Below, piece after piece: positions 9,213 through 17,548 of a DNA stretch of 64,000 nt; position 1 is the first letter of the stretch; the number at the start of each line of letters is the position of its first letter. The notes under the pieces are model-generated. The model saw only the letters and a list, made by a program, of their open reading frames with translations. It did no database searches and was not told the origin of the DNA. A program made the position numbers and the translations under genes. Source of the DNA: JAENVU01 sp963765075 (lineage in GTDB: Bacteria; Actinomycetota; Acidimicrobiia; IMCC26256; JAENVU01); NCBI GenBank assembly GCA_963765075.1, contig CAVXVA010000007.1, forward strand, positions 186,001 through 250,000. Direction: 5' to 3'.

Positions 9213-10466
9213 ATGGAGAGGGAAGCAGCGGCCATCCTGCATGCCGATCTCGATGCCTTCTACGCGTCGGTCGAGCAGCTCCTCGATCCCACGCTTCGGG
9301 GACTCCCGGTGGCGGTGGGCGGAGGCGTGGTCCTTGCGGCTTCGTACGAAGCGCGCGCGTTCGGGGTCCGGGGCGGGATGGCGGCATGGCGGGCGCGTGA
9401 GCTGTGCCCGCAGCTGAGGTTCGCGGGTGGACACTTTCGGGACTACCAACGCCTGGGCGACGCGGTGATGGAGATCCTCGAGAGCTTCACTCCCCTGGTG
9501 GAACGGATTTCGATCGACGAGGCATTTCTGGACGTGTGCGGTTCGGTGCATCTCTTCGGCAGTCCCGCCACCATCGCGACCACGATTCGCCACCGGGTGC
9601 GGGAGGAGGTCGGCCTCCCGATCTCGGTCGGGGTCGCGACCACCAAGCACCTCGCCAAGGTCGCGTCCCAGGTCGCCAAACCGGACGGGCTCGTGGTGGT
9701 CGACGCGGGCACGGAATCGTCGTTCCTGGAACCGTTGCCGGTCGGCTTGCTGTGGGGCGTCGGCCCCGTGACCGAGCAACGCCTCGCGGCCAAGGGCATC
9801 CACACGATCGGCGCGTTGGCCCGGACCCAACCGGGCGCGCTTCGGGGGCTGCTGGGGAGCGCGGTCGGCACGAAGCTCGCGGAACGCGCGGCGAACGCCG
9901 ATCCCCGTCGGATCGAGACCAGCCGCCGGGCCCACTCTGTCGGCGCGCAGTCGGCCCTCGGCCGCCGCGCGGCGACCGACGAGCTCTATGCGTCCGTGCT
10001 TGCCCACCTCGCCGACCGCGTCGCACGACGGCTCCGCGCCAAGGAGCGCGCCGGGCGGACCGTGACCGTCCGGGTGCGGTTCCCGGGCATGGCGTCGGTG
10101 ACCCGATCCATCACCGTGCGCACGCCGGTGAGCGCGACCCGCACCCTCGTGGAACTGGGCGTGCCGTTGGCCCGAGCGGCGGTCGCCGATCATCCGGAGC
10201 ACACCGAGATCACGCTGCTGGCGATCTCGGTCGGCAACCTCGTCCCGGAGATGCCGCTCCAGCTCGAACTGCCCCTCGCCGGTCCCGAGACGGACGACGC
10301 CCGGCGCGCCGGCTCCGCGTCAGGCGCCGCACGACGTGAACTGGATCGGGCGATGGACGCCGCCCGCGCCCGGTTCGGCTCCGACGCGGTGGGCTACGCG
10401 CCGATGATGCTGCGCGATCGGTCCGGGGTCGCCGACGAGTTCCGCGAGTTGGCCGAACGCAGGTGA
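9213..10466 (+). CDS. dinB: DNA polymerase IV (Y-family translesion polymerase)
   Basis: A 417-residue Y-family polymerase. The two catalytic metal-binding motifs are present (HADLDAFYASVEQ near the start and SIDEAFLDV around residue 100), as is the palm/finger motif SYEARAFGVRGGM. The helix-hairpin-helix region (LWGVGPVTEQRLAAKGIHT) and a little-finger domain follow. It performs error-prone bypass of damaged template bases. The ATG has AGGG about 6 bases upstream. A LexA box lies immediately upstream, so SOS induction is expected. The C-terminus has no clear QL-x-LF clamp motif, although QLELPLAG is a possible weak version. Confidence 0.92.
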   Translation: MEREAAAILHADLDAFYASVEQLLDPTLRGLPVAVGGGVVLAASYEARAFGVRGGMAAWRARELCPQLRFAGGHFRDYQRLGDAVMEILESFTPLVERISIDEAFLDVCGSVHLFGSPATIATTIRHRVREEVGLPISVGVATTKHLAKVASQVAKPDGLVVVDAGTESSFLEPLPVGLLWGVGPVTEQRLAAKGIHTIGALARTQPGALRGLLGSAVGTKLAERAANADPRRIETSRRAHSVGAQSALGRRAATDELYASVLAHLADRVARRLRAKERAGRTVTVRVRFPGMASVTRSITVRTPVSATRTLVELGVPLARAAVADHPEHTEITLLAISVGNLVPEMPLQLELPLAGPETDDARRAGSASGAARRELDRAMDAARARFGSDAVGYAPMMLRDRSGVADEFRELAERR

Positions 10467-10551
10467 GGATGCGGAATCTCCTGTAACGAAGTCACGTTCT
10501 TCCGAACTGCACCACTACCGTTCCCCTCCAACCAGATCACTGGAGACTGTG

Positions 10552-11178
10552 ATGCGCCGCCACCCTGCCCCGCCGCCCCCCGCCGAGCAGTGCCTGCCGG
10601 GCCGTCCTGAGGCGATGCCCGTGCCGGATGCCCACTTCGTCAACGGTCGACCGCTCGTCGGCCCGTGGCCCGAGGGTCTCGACACGCTGATCGTCGCGAT
10701 GGGGTGCTTCTGGGGAGCCGAACGTCTCTATTGGAAACTCGACGGCGTGTACAGCACGGCGGTGGGCTACGCGGGCGGTACGACACCGAACCCGACCTAC
10801 GAAGAGACGTGCACCTCGATGACCGGCCACACCGAAGCGGTGCTGGTCGTATTCGACCCCGTGGTCGTCTCGGTGGACGAGCTGATGGCGGTGTTCTGGG
10901 AGTACCACGATCCGACCCAGTACATGGGCCAAGGGAACGACATCGGCAGTCAGTACCGTTCGGCGGTCTACACCAACTCGCCCGCCCAGCACGACGCCGT
11001 CGTGGCGAGCCGCGACCGATACCAGGCCAAGTTGACCGCTTCCGGGTTTGGTGAGATCACGACCGAGATCGCCGACGCGGGTGAGTTCTTCTACGGCGAG
11101 GATTATCACCAGCAATACCTCGCCAAGCACCCAGGCGGGTACTGCAACCACGGGTTCTGTCAGGTCGCCTACGCCTGA
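10552..11178 (+). CDS. msrA: Peptide-methionine (S)-S-oxide reductase MsrA
   Basis: A protein of about 208 residues with the catalytic GCFWG motif, the YAGG and TGHTE segments, and a C-terminal NHGFC carrying a probable resolving cysteine. It reduces methionine-S-sulfoxide in proteins and free methionine, using thioredoxin. A GTG lies one codon before the ATG; I chose the ATG because GGAG ends 6 bases upstream of it. The first 25 residues are a proline-rich extension. The gene follows dinB by 85 bases with no obvious shared control. Confidence 0.92.
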   Translation: MRRHPAPPPPAEQCLPGRPEAMPVPDAHFVNGRPLVGPWPEGLDTLIVAMGCFWGAERLYWKLDGVYSTAVGYAGGTTPNPTYEETCTSMTGHTEAVLVVFDPVVVSVDELMAVFWEYHDPTQYMGQGNDIGSQYRSAVYTNSPAQHDAVVASRDRYQAKLTASGFGEITTEIADAGEFFYGEDYHQQYLAKHPGGYCNHGFCQVAYA

Positions 11179-11223
11179 GCGGCGAGCTTGACGGCTCCGG
11201 CCTCGGCTGGGGAGACTCTGGGT

Positions 11224-11622
11224 ATGCCGCTCCTCGCCCGTCGATCGCGTCGCCCGGAACTGAACCCGGCGCAGCAGATTCGGGATCGCTACATCGCATT
11301 CCTCCCCTACGTCCTGCCCAAGATCACCGTCGTCCAGCCGAGCCTCGTCCCCGATGGCTACAACGCCGGGGTGGTCGCCGCCCACTCCGAAACTCTTCGA
11401 GCTGCACTCGACGTCCCGTCCGACCACGGGCGGATCCGTTCGGCCTGGCTCGCGTTGGCCCCTCACCGGCGCGAGGCGCTGTCCCGGGAGCTCTTCGGCG
11501 CGTGTCTCGAGCGGGCGCGCAAGCAGGGCTACCCCATCGACGATGCGGCGAAGTTGGCCGGGAGCGAATCGGTGCGCCTCGCACCGGTGCGGCTTCCCGA
11601 ACCGGTCGACGCAACGAGGTAG
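11224..11622 (+). CDS. Hypothetical protein
   Basis: A 132-residue protein I do not recognise. It is basic at the N-terminus (MPLLARRSRRPELNPAQQIRDRYI), predicted soluble and mostly helical, with no signal peptide, metal motif or nucleotide-binding motif. A GGGGAG lies upstream of the ATG at 11224; an in-frame ATG at 11188 is possible but has no good ribosome site. It sits 45 bases after msrA on the same strand and is convergent with the hydrolase gene. Base composition matches its neighbours. Confidence 0.6.
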   Translation: MPLLARRSRRPELNPAQQIRDRYIAFLPYVLPKITVVQPSLVPDGYNAGVVAAHSETLRAALDVPSDHGRIRSAWLALAPHRREALSRELFGACLERARKQGYPIDDAAKLAGSESVRLAPVRLPEPVDATR

Positions 11623-11629
11623 GACCTCG

Positions 11630-12481
11630 TCACCGTCGGGTTGAGGCCACGCCGGCGAGGAATGGGTCGACGGCGGTCAGGTACCGGTCGAACTGATCGA
11701 ACCGAACCGCGTGGCCGGCGTCGGCAACCTGAACCCACTCGAGGCGCGCATTCGTTTCGGCGGCGGCCGCGGCCAAGGGTGGCGACACGATGCCGCCGAG
11801 CGAGTTCTCGCCGATGACGAGCAGTGCGGGACAGTCCAATCCCGCGACGGCGTCGCGCCATCGATCGCCGCGCAGGCGCAGGTGTTCGAAGACACCGAGA
11901 TCCATCTCCAACCGTGCCGCGACGGAGAGGTCGATGTCTTCATCGGACCACCGGGGCGAGTCTCGCCGCCGCCATGCGATCCGTTCCGGCGGAGTCATGT
12001 CGTGCAATGCCGCGAGCGAATCTCGCCAGGCGGCGTTGTCCGCGGTCAGACGCGCACCCGTCGCGACCGATTCCGAGTCGGTGGACCTCCCGGGTGCGTC
12101 CCACCAGGCCGGATCTTCGAGCACGATCCCGCGGCTGATGCCCGGGTGGGATGCCACCGCGAACCCGACCGCGGCCGCGCCCATGGAGTGGCCGACGAGC
12201 GCGGGTCGGTCGAGGCCGAGAAGAGTGATGACCGCGACGAGATCGTCGACCCGTTCGGCATCGGAGAAGCGTCCGCCGTCCCACTCACTCTCACCGTGGG
12301 CCCGACAGTCGTAGGCCACGACGTCCCAGGCGGTGGCAAGTTGATCCGCGACCCGCGTGAAGTACAACGCGTTGTCGGTGAACCCATGGACGAGCACGAG
12401 TGGCGGCTTGTCCCCACCGGAGCGCAACCACCGGAGCGCGACTCCGGCATTCTCGACGCGTCCCTGGTCCCAGTCCTTCAT
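11630..12481 (-). CDS. Alpha/beta hydrolase
   Basis: A 283-residue alpha/beta hydrolase. The oxyanion segment VLVHGFTDN is near residue 30, and the nucleophile elbow GHSMGA gives the Ser. A late Asp precedes the His in VADAGHAVRFDQF, completing the triad. The substrate is unknown; the family includes esterases, C-C hydrolases and haloperoxidase-like enzymes. The ATG at 12481 (MKDWDQGRVENAG) is preferred to the one 12 codons upstream. It lies downstream of the SDR gene on the same strand with a 52-bp gap, so the two may form an operon. Confidence 0.82.
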   Translation of the reverse strand: MKDWDQGRVENAGVALRWLRSGGDKPPLVLVHGFTDNALYFTRVADQLATAWDVVAYDCRAHGESEWDGGRFSDAERVDDLVAVITLLGLDRPALVGHSMGAAAVGFAVASHPGISRGIVLEDPAWWDAPGRSTDSESVATGARLTADNAAWRDSLAALHDMTPPERIAWRRRDSPRWSDEDIDLSVAARLEMDLGVFEHLRLRGDRWRDAVAGLDCPALLVIGENSLGGIVSPPLAAAAAETNARLEWVQVADAGHAVRFDQFDRYLTAVDPFLAGVASTRR

Positions 12482-12533
12482 GCATCCATCCCGCCCCGGT
12501 CGAACGCCAGGCCGCATCGGCGTCCCCGGGGAG

Positions 12534-13358
12534 TCATCGGAGACCGGTCAATCCGCCATCGACGGCCAGCGTCTGGCCGGTGACGTAGGCGGACTCGTCG
12601 GAGAGCAGGAACAACGCGGCGTAAGCGGTCTCCCAACCGGTCCCCTGTCGACCGAGTGGTACCGGCGTGCTGGCCCGGCCCGGCCTTCCCTCGGTCGCGG
12701 CCCGCCCGAGGGCGGTGTCCATCAGGCCCGGCGCTACGAGGTTGACGCGAATGCCGCGCCGCTCGCCCTCCACGCCCGCATGGCGCATCAACCCCGCGAG
12801 GCCGGCTTTGGACGAGTCGTAGGCCGGGAGTCGGCTCCCCGGTTTCAGGGATGCAATCGACGAGATCATCACGACGGCCGATCGATCGGCCAAAACGGGA
12901 AGCGCGGCCTGGAGGGTGAGCATTGCTCCGCGCAGGTTGACCGCGAAGACGCGGTCCCAGTCGTCGACACTCGTGCCGGCGAGCCACGGCTTCCCGACGC
13001 CGATACCGACGTTGTAGACGAGACCGTCGAGTCCGCCGAGGACTTCACTCGCGTGGGCCACCATCGCCATGACCTCATCGGGGTCGGCCACGTTGGCCTC
13101 GATCGCGACGGCCGCGGATCCCGCGGCCGCGACGGTCGCGTCGGCGTTCGCTCGCACTCGATCCGCCACCGCGACGCGCGCGCCCTCACGGGCGAAGAGC
13201 ACCGACATCGCTCGACCGTTCCCCACGGGCGGATCGTCGAGGCCCCGCGCGTCCTGCCCCCCACCGACCACCAGGATCCGGCGCCCGACGAGACGGTCAC
13301 GTCCGGGGGCCCGACCTTCGGATTCCGGTGCGAGCGGGGCCTGATCACGAACGGTCAT
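12534..13358 (-). CDS. SDR family oxidoreductase
   Basis: A 274-residue short-chain dehydrogenase. The glycine-rich loop is the extended form VGGGQDARGLDDPPVGNGRA, with about ten extra residues between the first glycines and GNGRA, as seen in one SDR subgroup. The catalytic residues follow: VMISSIAS with the Ser, then YDSSK with the Tyr and Lys. The C-terminal LSDESAYVTGQTLAVDGG is typical of classical SDRs. NAD(P)-dependent oxidation or reduction of an unknown alcohol or ketone is expected. It is divergent from the CREST-type gene. Confidence 0.82.
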   Translation of the reverse strand: MTVRDQAPLAPESEGRAPGRDRLVGRRILVVGGGQDARGLDDPPVGNGRAMSVLFAREGARVAVADRVRANADATVAAAGSAAVAIEANVADPDEVMAMVAHASEVLGGLDGLVYNVGIGVGKPWLAGTSVDDWDRVFAVNLRGAMLTLQAALPVLADRSAVVMISSIASLKPGSRLPAYDSSKAGLAGLMRHAGVEGERRGIRVNLVAPGLMDTALGRAATEGRPGRASTPVPLGRQGTGWETAYAALFLLSDESAYVTGQTLAVDGGLTGLR

Positions 13359-13432
13359 GCGCCATCCTCTCGCACTCTCGCGGCAGTGGTCGAGGCGGCC
13401 ACGATGGTCCGCTCCGTGTCCTAGGGTTGGGC

Positions 13433-13936
13433 GTGTCTTGTTCTGCTCCGTCGCCGACGGCCGGCGATGTCGGCGCGGTGCTGCGCCCGCACGCGGCGCG
13501 GGGCGATTGCGAGCAGGTCCGCCCGGGGTTCTTCGGGCAGCGGATCAACACCGTGACGAGCCTCGCGTACATCGTCGGGGGTGCCTATGTACTGAGCCGA
13601 GGTTCGTCTCGGCGCCGACTCTGGTCTGCCCTCCTCGTGGCGCTGGGTGTGGGCAGCGTCGGCTACCACGGCCCCGGCACGCGGTCGGGAAAGTTGGCGC
13701 ACGATGCGTCGGTCGTGGCCGCAGTGGGTGTGCTCGGTACCGCCGCCGTTCGTCCGAACCGCAACGCAGTCGCGGCCGCGGGCCTGGGCGGCGTCGCGGT
13801 GAGTGTCCACGCGACGACGCGCACGGGCTGTCGGGCCTGCACGCCAGAGTCGGTCTGGCAAGGCCACGGACTCTGGCATCTGCTCTCGGCCGTGGCGTTG
13901 ACCGCGGTTGCGGTCGGTGAACGGCCCCGTCCGTGA
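13433..13936 (+). CDS. CREST-superfamily (ceramidase-like) membrane protein
   Basis: A 167-residue membrane protein with several hydrophobic segments and a GTG start. The pattern CEQVRPGFFGQRINTVTSLAY, then GVGSVGYHG, then KLAHDAS, then HGLWHLLSA supplies the Ser, three His and Asp that define the CREST hydrolase superfamily (alkaline ceramidases, PAQR receptors, Per1, TMEM8). The residues are seen; amidase/lipid-hydrolase activity is inferred from the family and untested in this short bacterial form. The stop overlaps the next start by four bases (GTGA), tightly coupling it to a lipid acyltransferase. Confidence 0.65.
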   Translation: MSCSAPSPTAGDVGAVLRPHAARGDCEQVRPGFFGQRINTVTSLAYIVGGAYVLSRGSSRRRLWSALLVALGVGSVGYHGPGTRSGKLAHDASVVAAVGVLGTAAVRPNRNAVAAAGLGGVAVSVHATTRTGCRACTPESVWQGHGLWHLLSAVALTAVAVGERPRP

Positions 13937-15204
13937 GAGGCATCATCGATCGGCTCATCGGGCAGTTGGCGCGGCTCATCACACGCGGGTTCCATGCTCA
14001 CGTCGAGTACAGCGGCATCAAGGACTTGCGCCGGCGGGGCCCGCGGGTCGTGGTCGTGAGCCACTTCAACGGATTCATGGACGTGATCGTCGTCATTGCC
14101 GCATTGGGCCGACTCCCTCGGTTCGTCGGCAAGGCCACGCTGCACAACGTGGTGATCGCTCGTCCGTTCCTGAAACTGGCGGGCGTGGTGCTTGTGCAAC
14201 GGCGGATCGACGGTGAAGGCACGGGCGCGAACCAGTCGGCGTTCGCGGCGTGCTCCGAACGCCTCGCCCGCGGTGACTGTGTCGTGATCTTCCCCGAAGG
14301 TACGACCCACGATCGCGAGGCGCTCGCTCCCATCCGCACCGGCGCGGCTCGGATCGCCCTCGGTGCCGCGGCAGCCGGCGTGCCCGACGTGCGGTTGGTT
14401 CCTGTGGGTGTGACCTTCGGCGACAAGACCCGACTCCGCAACGACGTGCTCGTGGTCGCGGCGCCGGCGATCGTTCTCCCGGCCGCTGATCCCGAGGATC
14501 ACGAAGCGGTTCGCACCGTCACGGAGCAGATCACGACTGGTCTCGGCAGTGTGATCCCCGGCGTCGACGACCCGATCGATGCCTGGGCGCACGAACGCGC
14601 CGCGTCCGTCGCGATGCGCCGTGACGGGCACGAACCGTCGTTGGCCGAACGACGAGGAGTTGCCCGGCGAACGATCGCCGCGCCGGACCCGGAGCGGCGT
14701 GCGGTTGCGACCACGATTGCCGACTACACGCTCGCGCTCGATGTCGCCGATGTCGACGATGCCGCGGTCGCCGGTGGGTTGCGGGCCGGGTACGTCTCCC
14801 TGGCGGCGCGCGGCGTGGCGACGTGGTTGTTGCTCCCGGTCATCGTGTGGATGGCGATCGTGAACGGACCGGCGATCTTGGTGCTCGGCGCGGTCGACGG
14901 GTTCGTGAGCGTGCCGGTCACGAAGGGGACGGTCCGGGTGTTGATCGCCGCGGTGCTGTTCCCCACGTCCTGGATCGTGGCCGCGGTCGTCACCTCCGAC
15001 GGTTTCTGGCCGGGGTTTGGACTGGTACTCGCCCAAGCCGTGGCGCTCCCGATCTTGCTCTGGCTCCTGGAAGGCGATGTCGCGGCACTCCGCCGGCTGG
15101 TGCTGACCCGCCGAGCCCGGATCGCCCGCGCCCGGCTCCCCGAACTCGCCGAGCGCCGGACGCGGGTCGTCGCGGCCGTCCGTGCGGTCGTGCCGGACGA
15201 CTGA
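13933..15204 (+). CDS. Lysophospholipid/glycerol-3-phosphate acyltransferase family protein
   Basis: A 423-residue PlsC-type acyltransferase. The catalytic motif is SHFNGFMDV, an H-x5-D spacing as in the yeast GPT2/SCT1-like branch rather than the usual H-x4-D, and the substrate motif is FPEGTTHD. The acyltransferase domain covers about residues 30-220. The C-terminal half adds two or three hydrophobic helices and a basic tail, which anchor it to the membrane. It is expected to acylate glycerol-3-phosphate or a lysolipid. GTG start, coupled to the upstream CREST-type gene. Confidence 0.82.
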   Translation: MRGIIDRLIGQLARLITRGFHAHVEYSGIKDLRRRGPRVVVVSHFNGFMDVIVVIAALGRLPRFVGKATLHNVVIARPFLKLAGVVLVQRRIDGEGTGANQSAFAACSERLARGDCVVIFPEGTTHDREALAPIRTGAARIALGAAAAGVPDVRLVPVGVTFGDKTRLRNDVLVVAAPAIVLPAADPEDHEAVRTVTEQITTGLGSVIPGVDDPIDAWAHERAASVAMRRDGHEPSLAERRGVARRTIAAPDPERRAVATTIADYTLALDVADVDDAAVAGGLRAGYVSLAARGVATWLLLPVIVWMAIVNGPAILVLGAVDGFVSVPVTKGTVRVLIAAVLFPTSWIVAAVVTSDGFWPGFGLVLAQAVALPILLWLLEGDVAALRRLVLTRRARIARARLPELAERRTRVVAAVRAVVPDD

Positions 15205-15228
15205 ACGCTGTTCACCTACGATCACGGC

Positions 15229-16794
15229 ATGACCGTCACGCTGCTGGCCGAACTCGCCACGACCCGTCCCGACGACCTGGCCCTGGCCGACGATCGCGTC
15301 ACCATGAGCTTCGCGACCTTCGCCGAGCGGGTGACCCGACTCACCAACGCACTGCTCGATCAGGGCCTCGCCGCGGGCGACACCATCGCCATCGTCATGG
15401 GAAACCAGCACGAGGCGTTCGAAGTGATGATGGCCTGCTCCCATATCGGCGTGGTCTACGTCCCCGTCAACTGGCGGTGGGTCGCCGATGAGATCGCCTA
15501 CGTGTTCGACGACGCGCAGGTCCGCCTGGTGGTGACCGATGCTCGCTTCGCCGACACGGTGGGCCGCGCCCTCGCGGATCCTCGGGGTGCCGGGGTGCGC
15601 ACCGCGGTGGTCGCCCGGGCCGAGGCGGTCACGGCGCCCTTCGTCGACTACGAAGCGTTCGTCGCGTCGGGTGCGAATGAAGTCGCCGCCGAGCAGTGCC
15701 TCGGCGGGCCGATGTTCTACACGTCGGGCACCACCGGTCGGCCGAAGGGCGTACGCGGCGCGCTGACCGGTGGCGCCGAGGTGCCCCCCGAAGTGCTGAC
15801 CCTGATCGCGTCGAGCATGAGCCAGTACGTGCCCGAGGCCGGGATCACCTTGCTCTGTGGTCCGCTCTATCACTCCGCGCAGTGGGCCTTCTCGATGCTG
15901 CCGCTCGTGAACGGATCGGCCGTCGTCATGCAGGATCACTTCGACGCCGCCGGGGTCTGCGCGTTGGTCGACGAGTTTGCCGTCACCAACCTGCACCTCG
16001 TTCCGACCCAGATGAAGCGCTTGCTGGACGTGGCCGGATCCGTCGGTGAAACGTTCCGCGGCTCGAGTCTCGTCCGGGTGTGGCACGGTGCTGCCCCCTG
16101 CCCGCCGAGCGTGAAGCGGGCCATGATCGAGTGGTGGGGACCGGTGGTCTCGGAGTACTACGGCTCGACCGAAGGATCCTTCATCTCGACGATCTCGGCG
16201 GAGGAATGGCTGGCGAAGGGTGGGAGTGTCGGCAAGCCCATCCCCCAGATCGAGGTCATCGTCGTCGCCGACGACGGCACCCGACTTCCCTCGACCGACG
16301 AGGGCACGTTGTATTTCCGTAACGGCATGGGTCTCGATTTCGAGTACCACAACGACCCCGACAAGACCGCGTCCGCCCACCTGGAACCGGGCGTGTTCAC
16401 CACCGGCGACGTCGGCTACCTCGACGATGAGGGCTATCTGTGGCTTTCGGATCGACGCATCGACATGATCATCTCCGGCGGTGTGAACATCTACCCGGCC
16501 GAGATCGAAGGGGTGTTGGCGTCGCACCCGGCGGTCGCCGACGTCGCCGTGATCGGGATCCCCGATGAGGAATGGGGTGAGGCCGTGGCCGCGGTGGTGC
16601 AGGTCGGCGACGGGGTCGCGGCCGACGATGCGTTGTCGGCGGATCTGATCGCACATTGCCGAGAACATCTCGCCGGGTACAAGACACCGCGCACGATCAC
16701 CTACATCGACGAAGTCCCGCGCACGACCACCGGCAAGATCCAGAAGCGCATCCTGCGTGACCCGTACTGGGCCGAGGTCGACCGCACGATCTGA
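15229..16794 (+). CDS. Acyl-CoA synthetase (AMP-forming)
   Basis: A 521-residue ANL-superfamily ligase. The P-loop motif MFYTSGTTGRPKGVRG is near residue 162, YYGSTEG is the adenine motif, and TGDVGYLDDEGYLWLSDR with ISGGVNIYPAEIE forms the hinge. The catalytic lysine motif PRTTTGKIQKRIL is at the C-terminus. It converts a carboxylic acid, ATP and CoA to the acyl-CoA via an acyl-adenylate. The acid is not predictable; FadD/bile-acid-CoA-ligase-like enzymes look similar. It follows the acyltransferase by 24 bases on the same strand, suggesting a lipid-related operon. Confidence 0.9.
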   Translation: MTVTLLAELATTRPDDLALADDRVTMSFATFAERVTRLTNALLDQGLAAGDTIAIVMGNQHEAFEVMMACSHIGVVYVPVNWRWVADEIAYVFDDAQVRLVVTDARFADTVGRALADPRGAGVRTAVVARAEAVTAPFVDYEAFVASGANEVAAEQCLGGPMFYTSGTTGRPKGVRGALTGGAEVPPEVLTLIASSMSQYVPEAGITLLCGPLYHSAQWAFSMLPLVNGSAVVMQDHFDAAGVCALVDEFAVTNLHLVPTQMKRLLDVAGSVGETFRGSSLVRVWHGAAPCPPSVKRAMIEWWGPVVSEYYGSTEGSFISTISAEEWLAKGGSVGKPIPQIEVIVVADDGTRLPSTDEGTLYFRNGMGLDFEYHNDPDKTASAHLEPGVFTTGDVGYLDDEGYLWLSDRRIDMIISGGVNIYPAEIEGVLASHPAVADVAVIGIPDEEWGEAVAAVVQVGDGVAADDALSADLIAHCREHLAGYKTPRTITYIDEVPRTTTGKIQKRILRDPYWAEVDRTI

Positions 16795-16869
16795 AGCGGC
16801 GGGGATCCCGGTCCGCGGCCCGTGGCCGACCCGGCCGGCCGTCGCCCCGCCCGCGGGCTCTGCCTCCCG

Positions 16870-17439
16870 TCACTTCGACCGGGTGCGCATGACGACGAGG
16901 AACTGACCGCCGCCCGACTCGACGGCGGTGGCGACGGCCAGACCCGGTGTGAGTCGGCTCACGCGGTCGGCGAGCCACGTCGCGGCCTGCTGCGCGTCGG
17001 CGTCGGTCGGGCACCGAGCCATGATCTCCCGCCCGCCCTTGCGGGCCAGTCGTTCGAGGGTCGAGAGGATCGGCGCGGGCTCGACAACGAACAAGTCCCC
17101 GGACCACGGGACGACCGGCGTGATCGCGCCCTTCTTCGTATTGCACGCCCGATGGGCGAGCCGCTGGGTGCCGGCGACGGATCCGCCGCCCTTGGCCTTG
17201 GCCTTCGTGGTCACGCTGTCGATGCTCGGTCCCCGGGCGTCGTTGACCGACATCTCGGGGTTCACCGGCTCGTCGCACAACCAACAGCGCCAAGAATCCG
17301 CGATGCCGACCTCTTCCAGGCGGCTCACAATGAGTCCTCGAAGTGGTTCCCGGCGCGCATCCGGCACGGTACCCGAGTCCAGGCCAAGCGGCGCGTGTGC
17401 CGGGCTCGGGCCCGGCAAGGTGAGATCTCGACAACGCAT
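16870..17439 (-). CDS. HNH-like zinc-finger protein, probably lacking the catalytic histidine
   Basis: A protein of about 189 residues with an HNH-type zinc scaffold: CWLCDEP in the middle, then AHRACNTKKG. Where active HNH nucleases have Asp-His (as in VDHV), this protein has SIDSV, so the general-base histidine seems to be serine and nuclease activity is doubtful. The flanking KAKAKGGG loop fits the family. The start is uncertain: the frame is open to 17592, but that would overlap the divergent propeller gene, so I chose the ATG at 17439. Function unknown. Confidence 0.5.
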   Translation of the reverse strand: MRCRDLTLPGPSPAHAPLGLDSGTVPDARREPLRGLIVSRLEEVGIADSWRCWLCDEPVNPEMSVNDARGPSIDSVTTKAKAKGGGSVAGTQRLAHRACNTKKGAITPVVPWSGDLFVVEPAPILSTLERLARKGGREIMARCPTDADAQQAATWLADRVSRLTPGLAVATAVESGGGQFLVVMRTRSK

Positions 17440-17548
17440 CAGCGAAGTGAAATGCTGCCGAATCCGTCCAAGGTAAGGCAGGCCAGTGACCGAACCACGA
17501 GCAGTCCCCGAATCGCGACGTTCTGCAGAGTCGCGACCGCTCCGAACA

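Noticed and set aside
13663..16668. A very long minus-strand open frame opposite the acyltransferase and acyl-CoA synthetase genes
   Set aside because: It lies antisense to two genes with intact family motifs and has arginine/histidine/glycine-rich low-information sequence, typical of GC-rich shadow frames.
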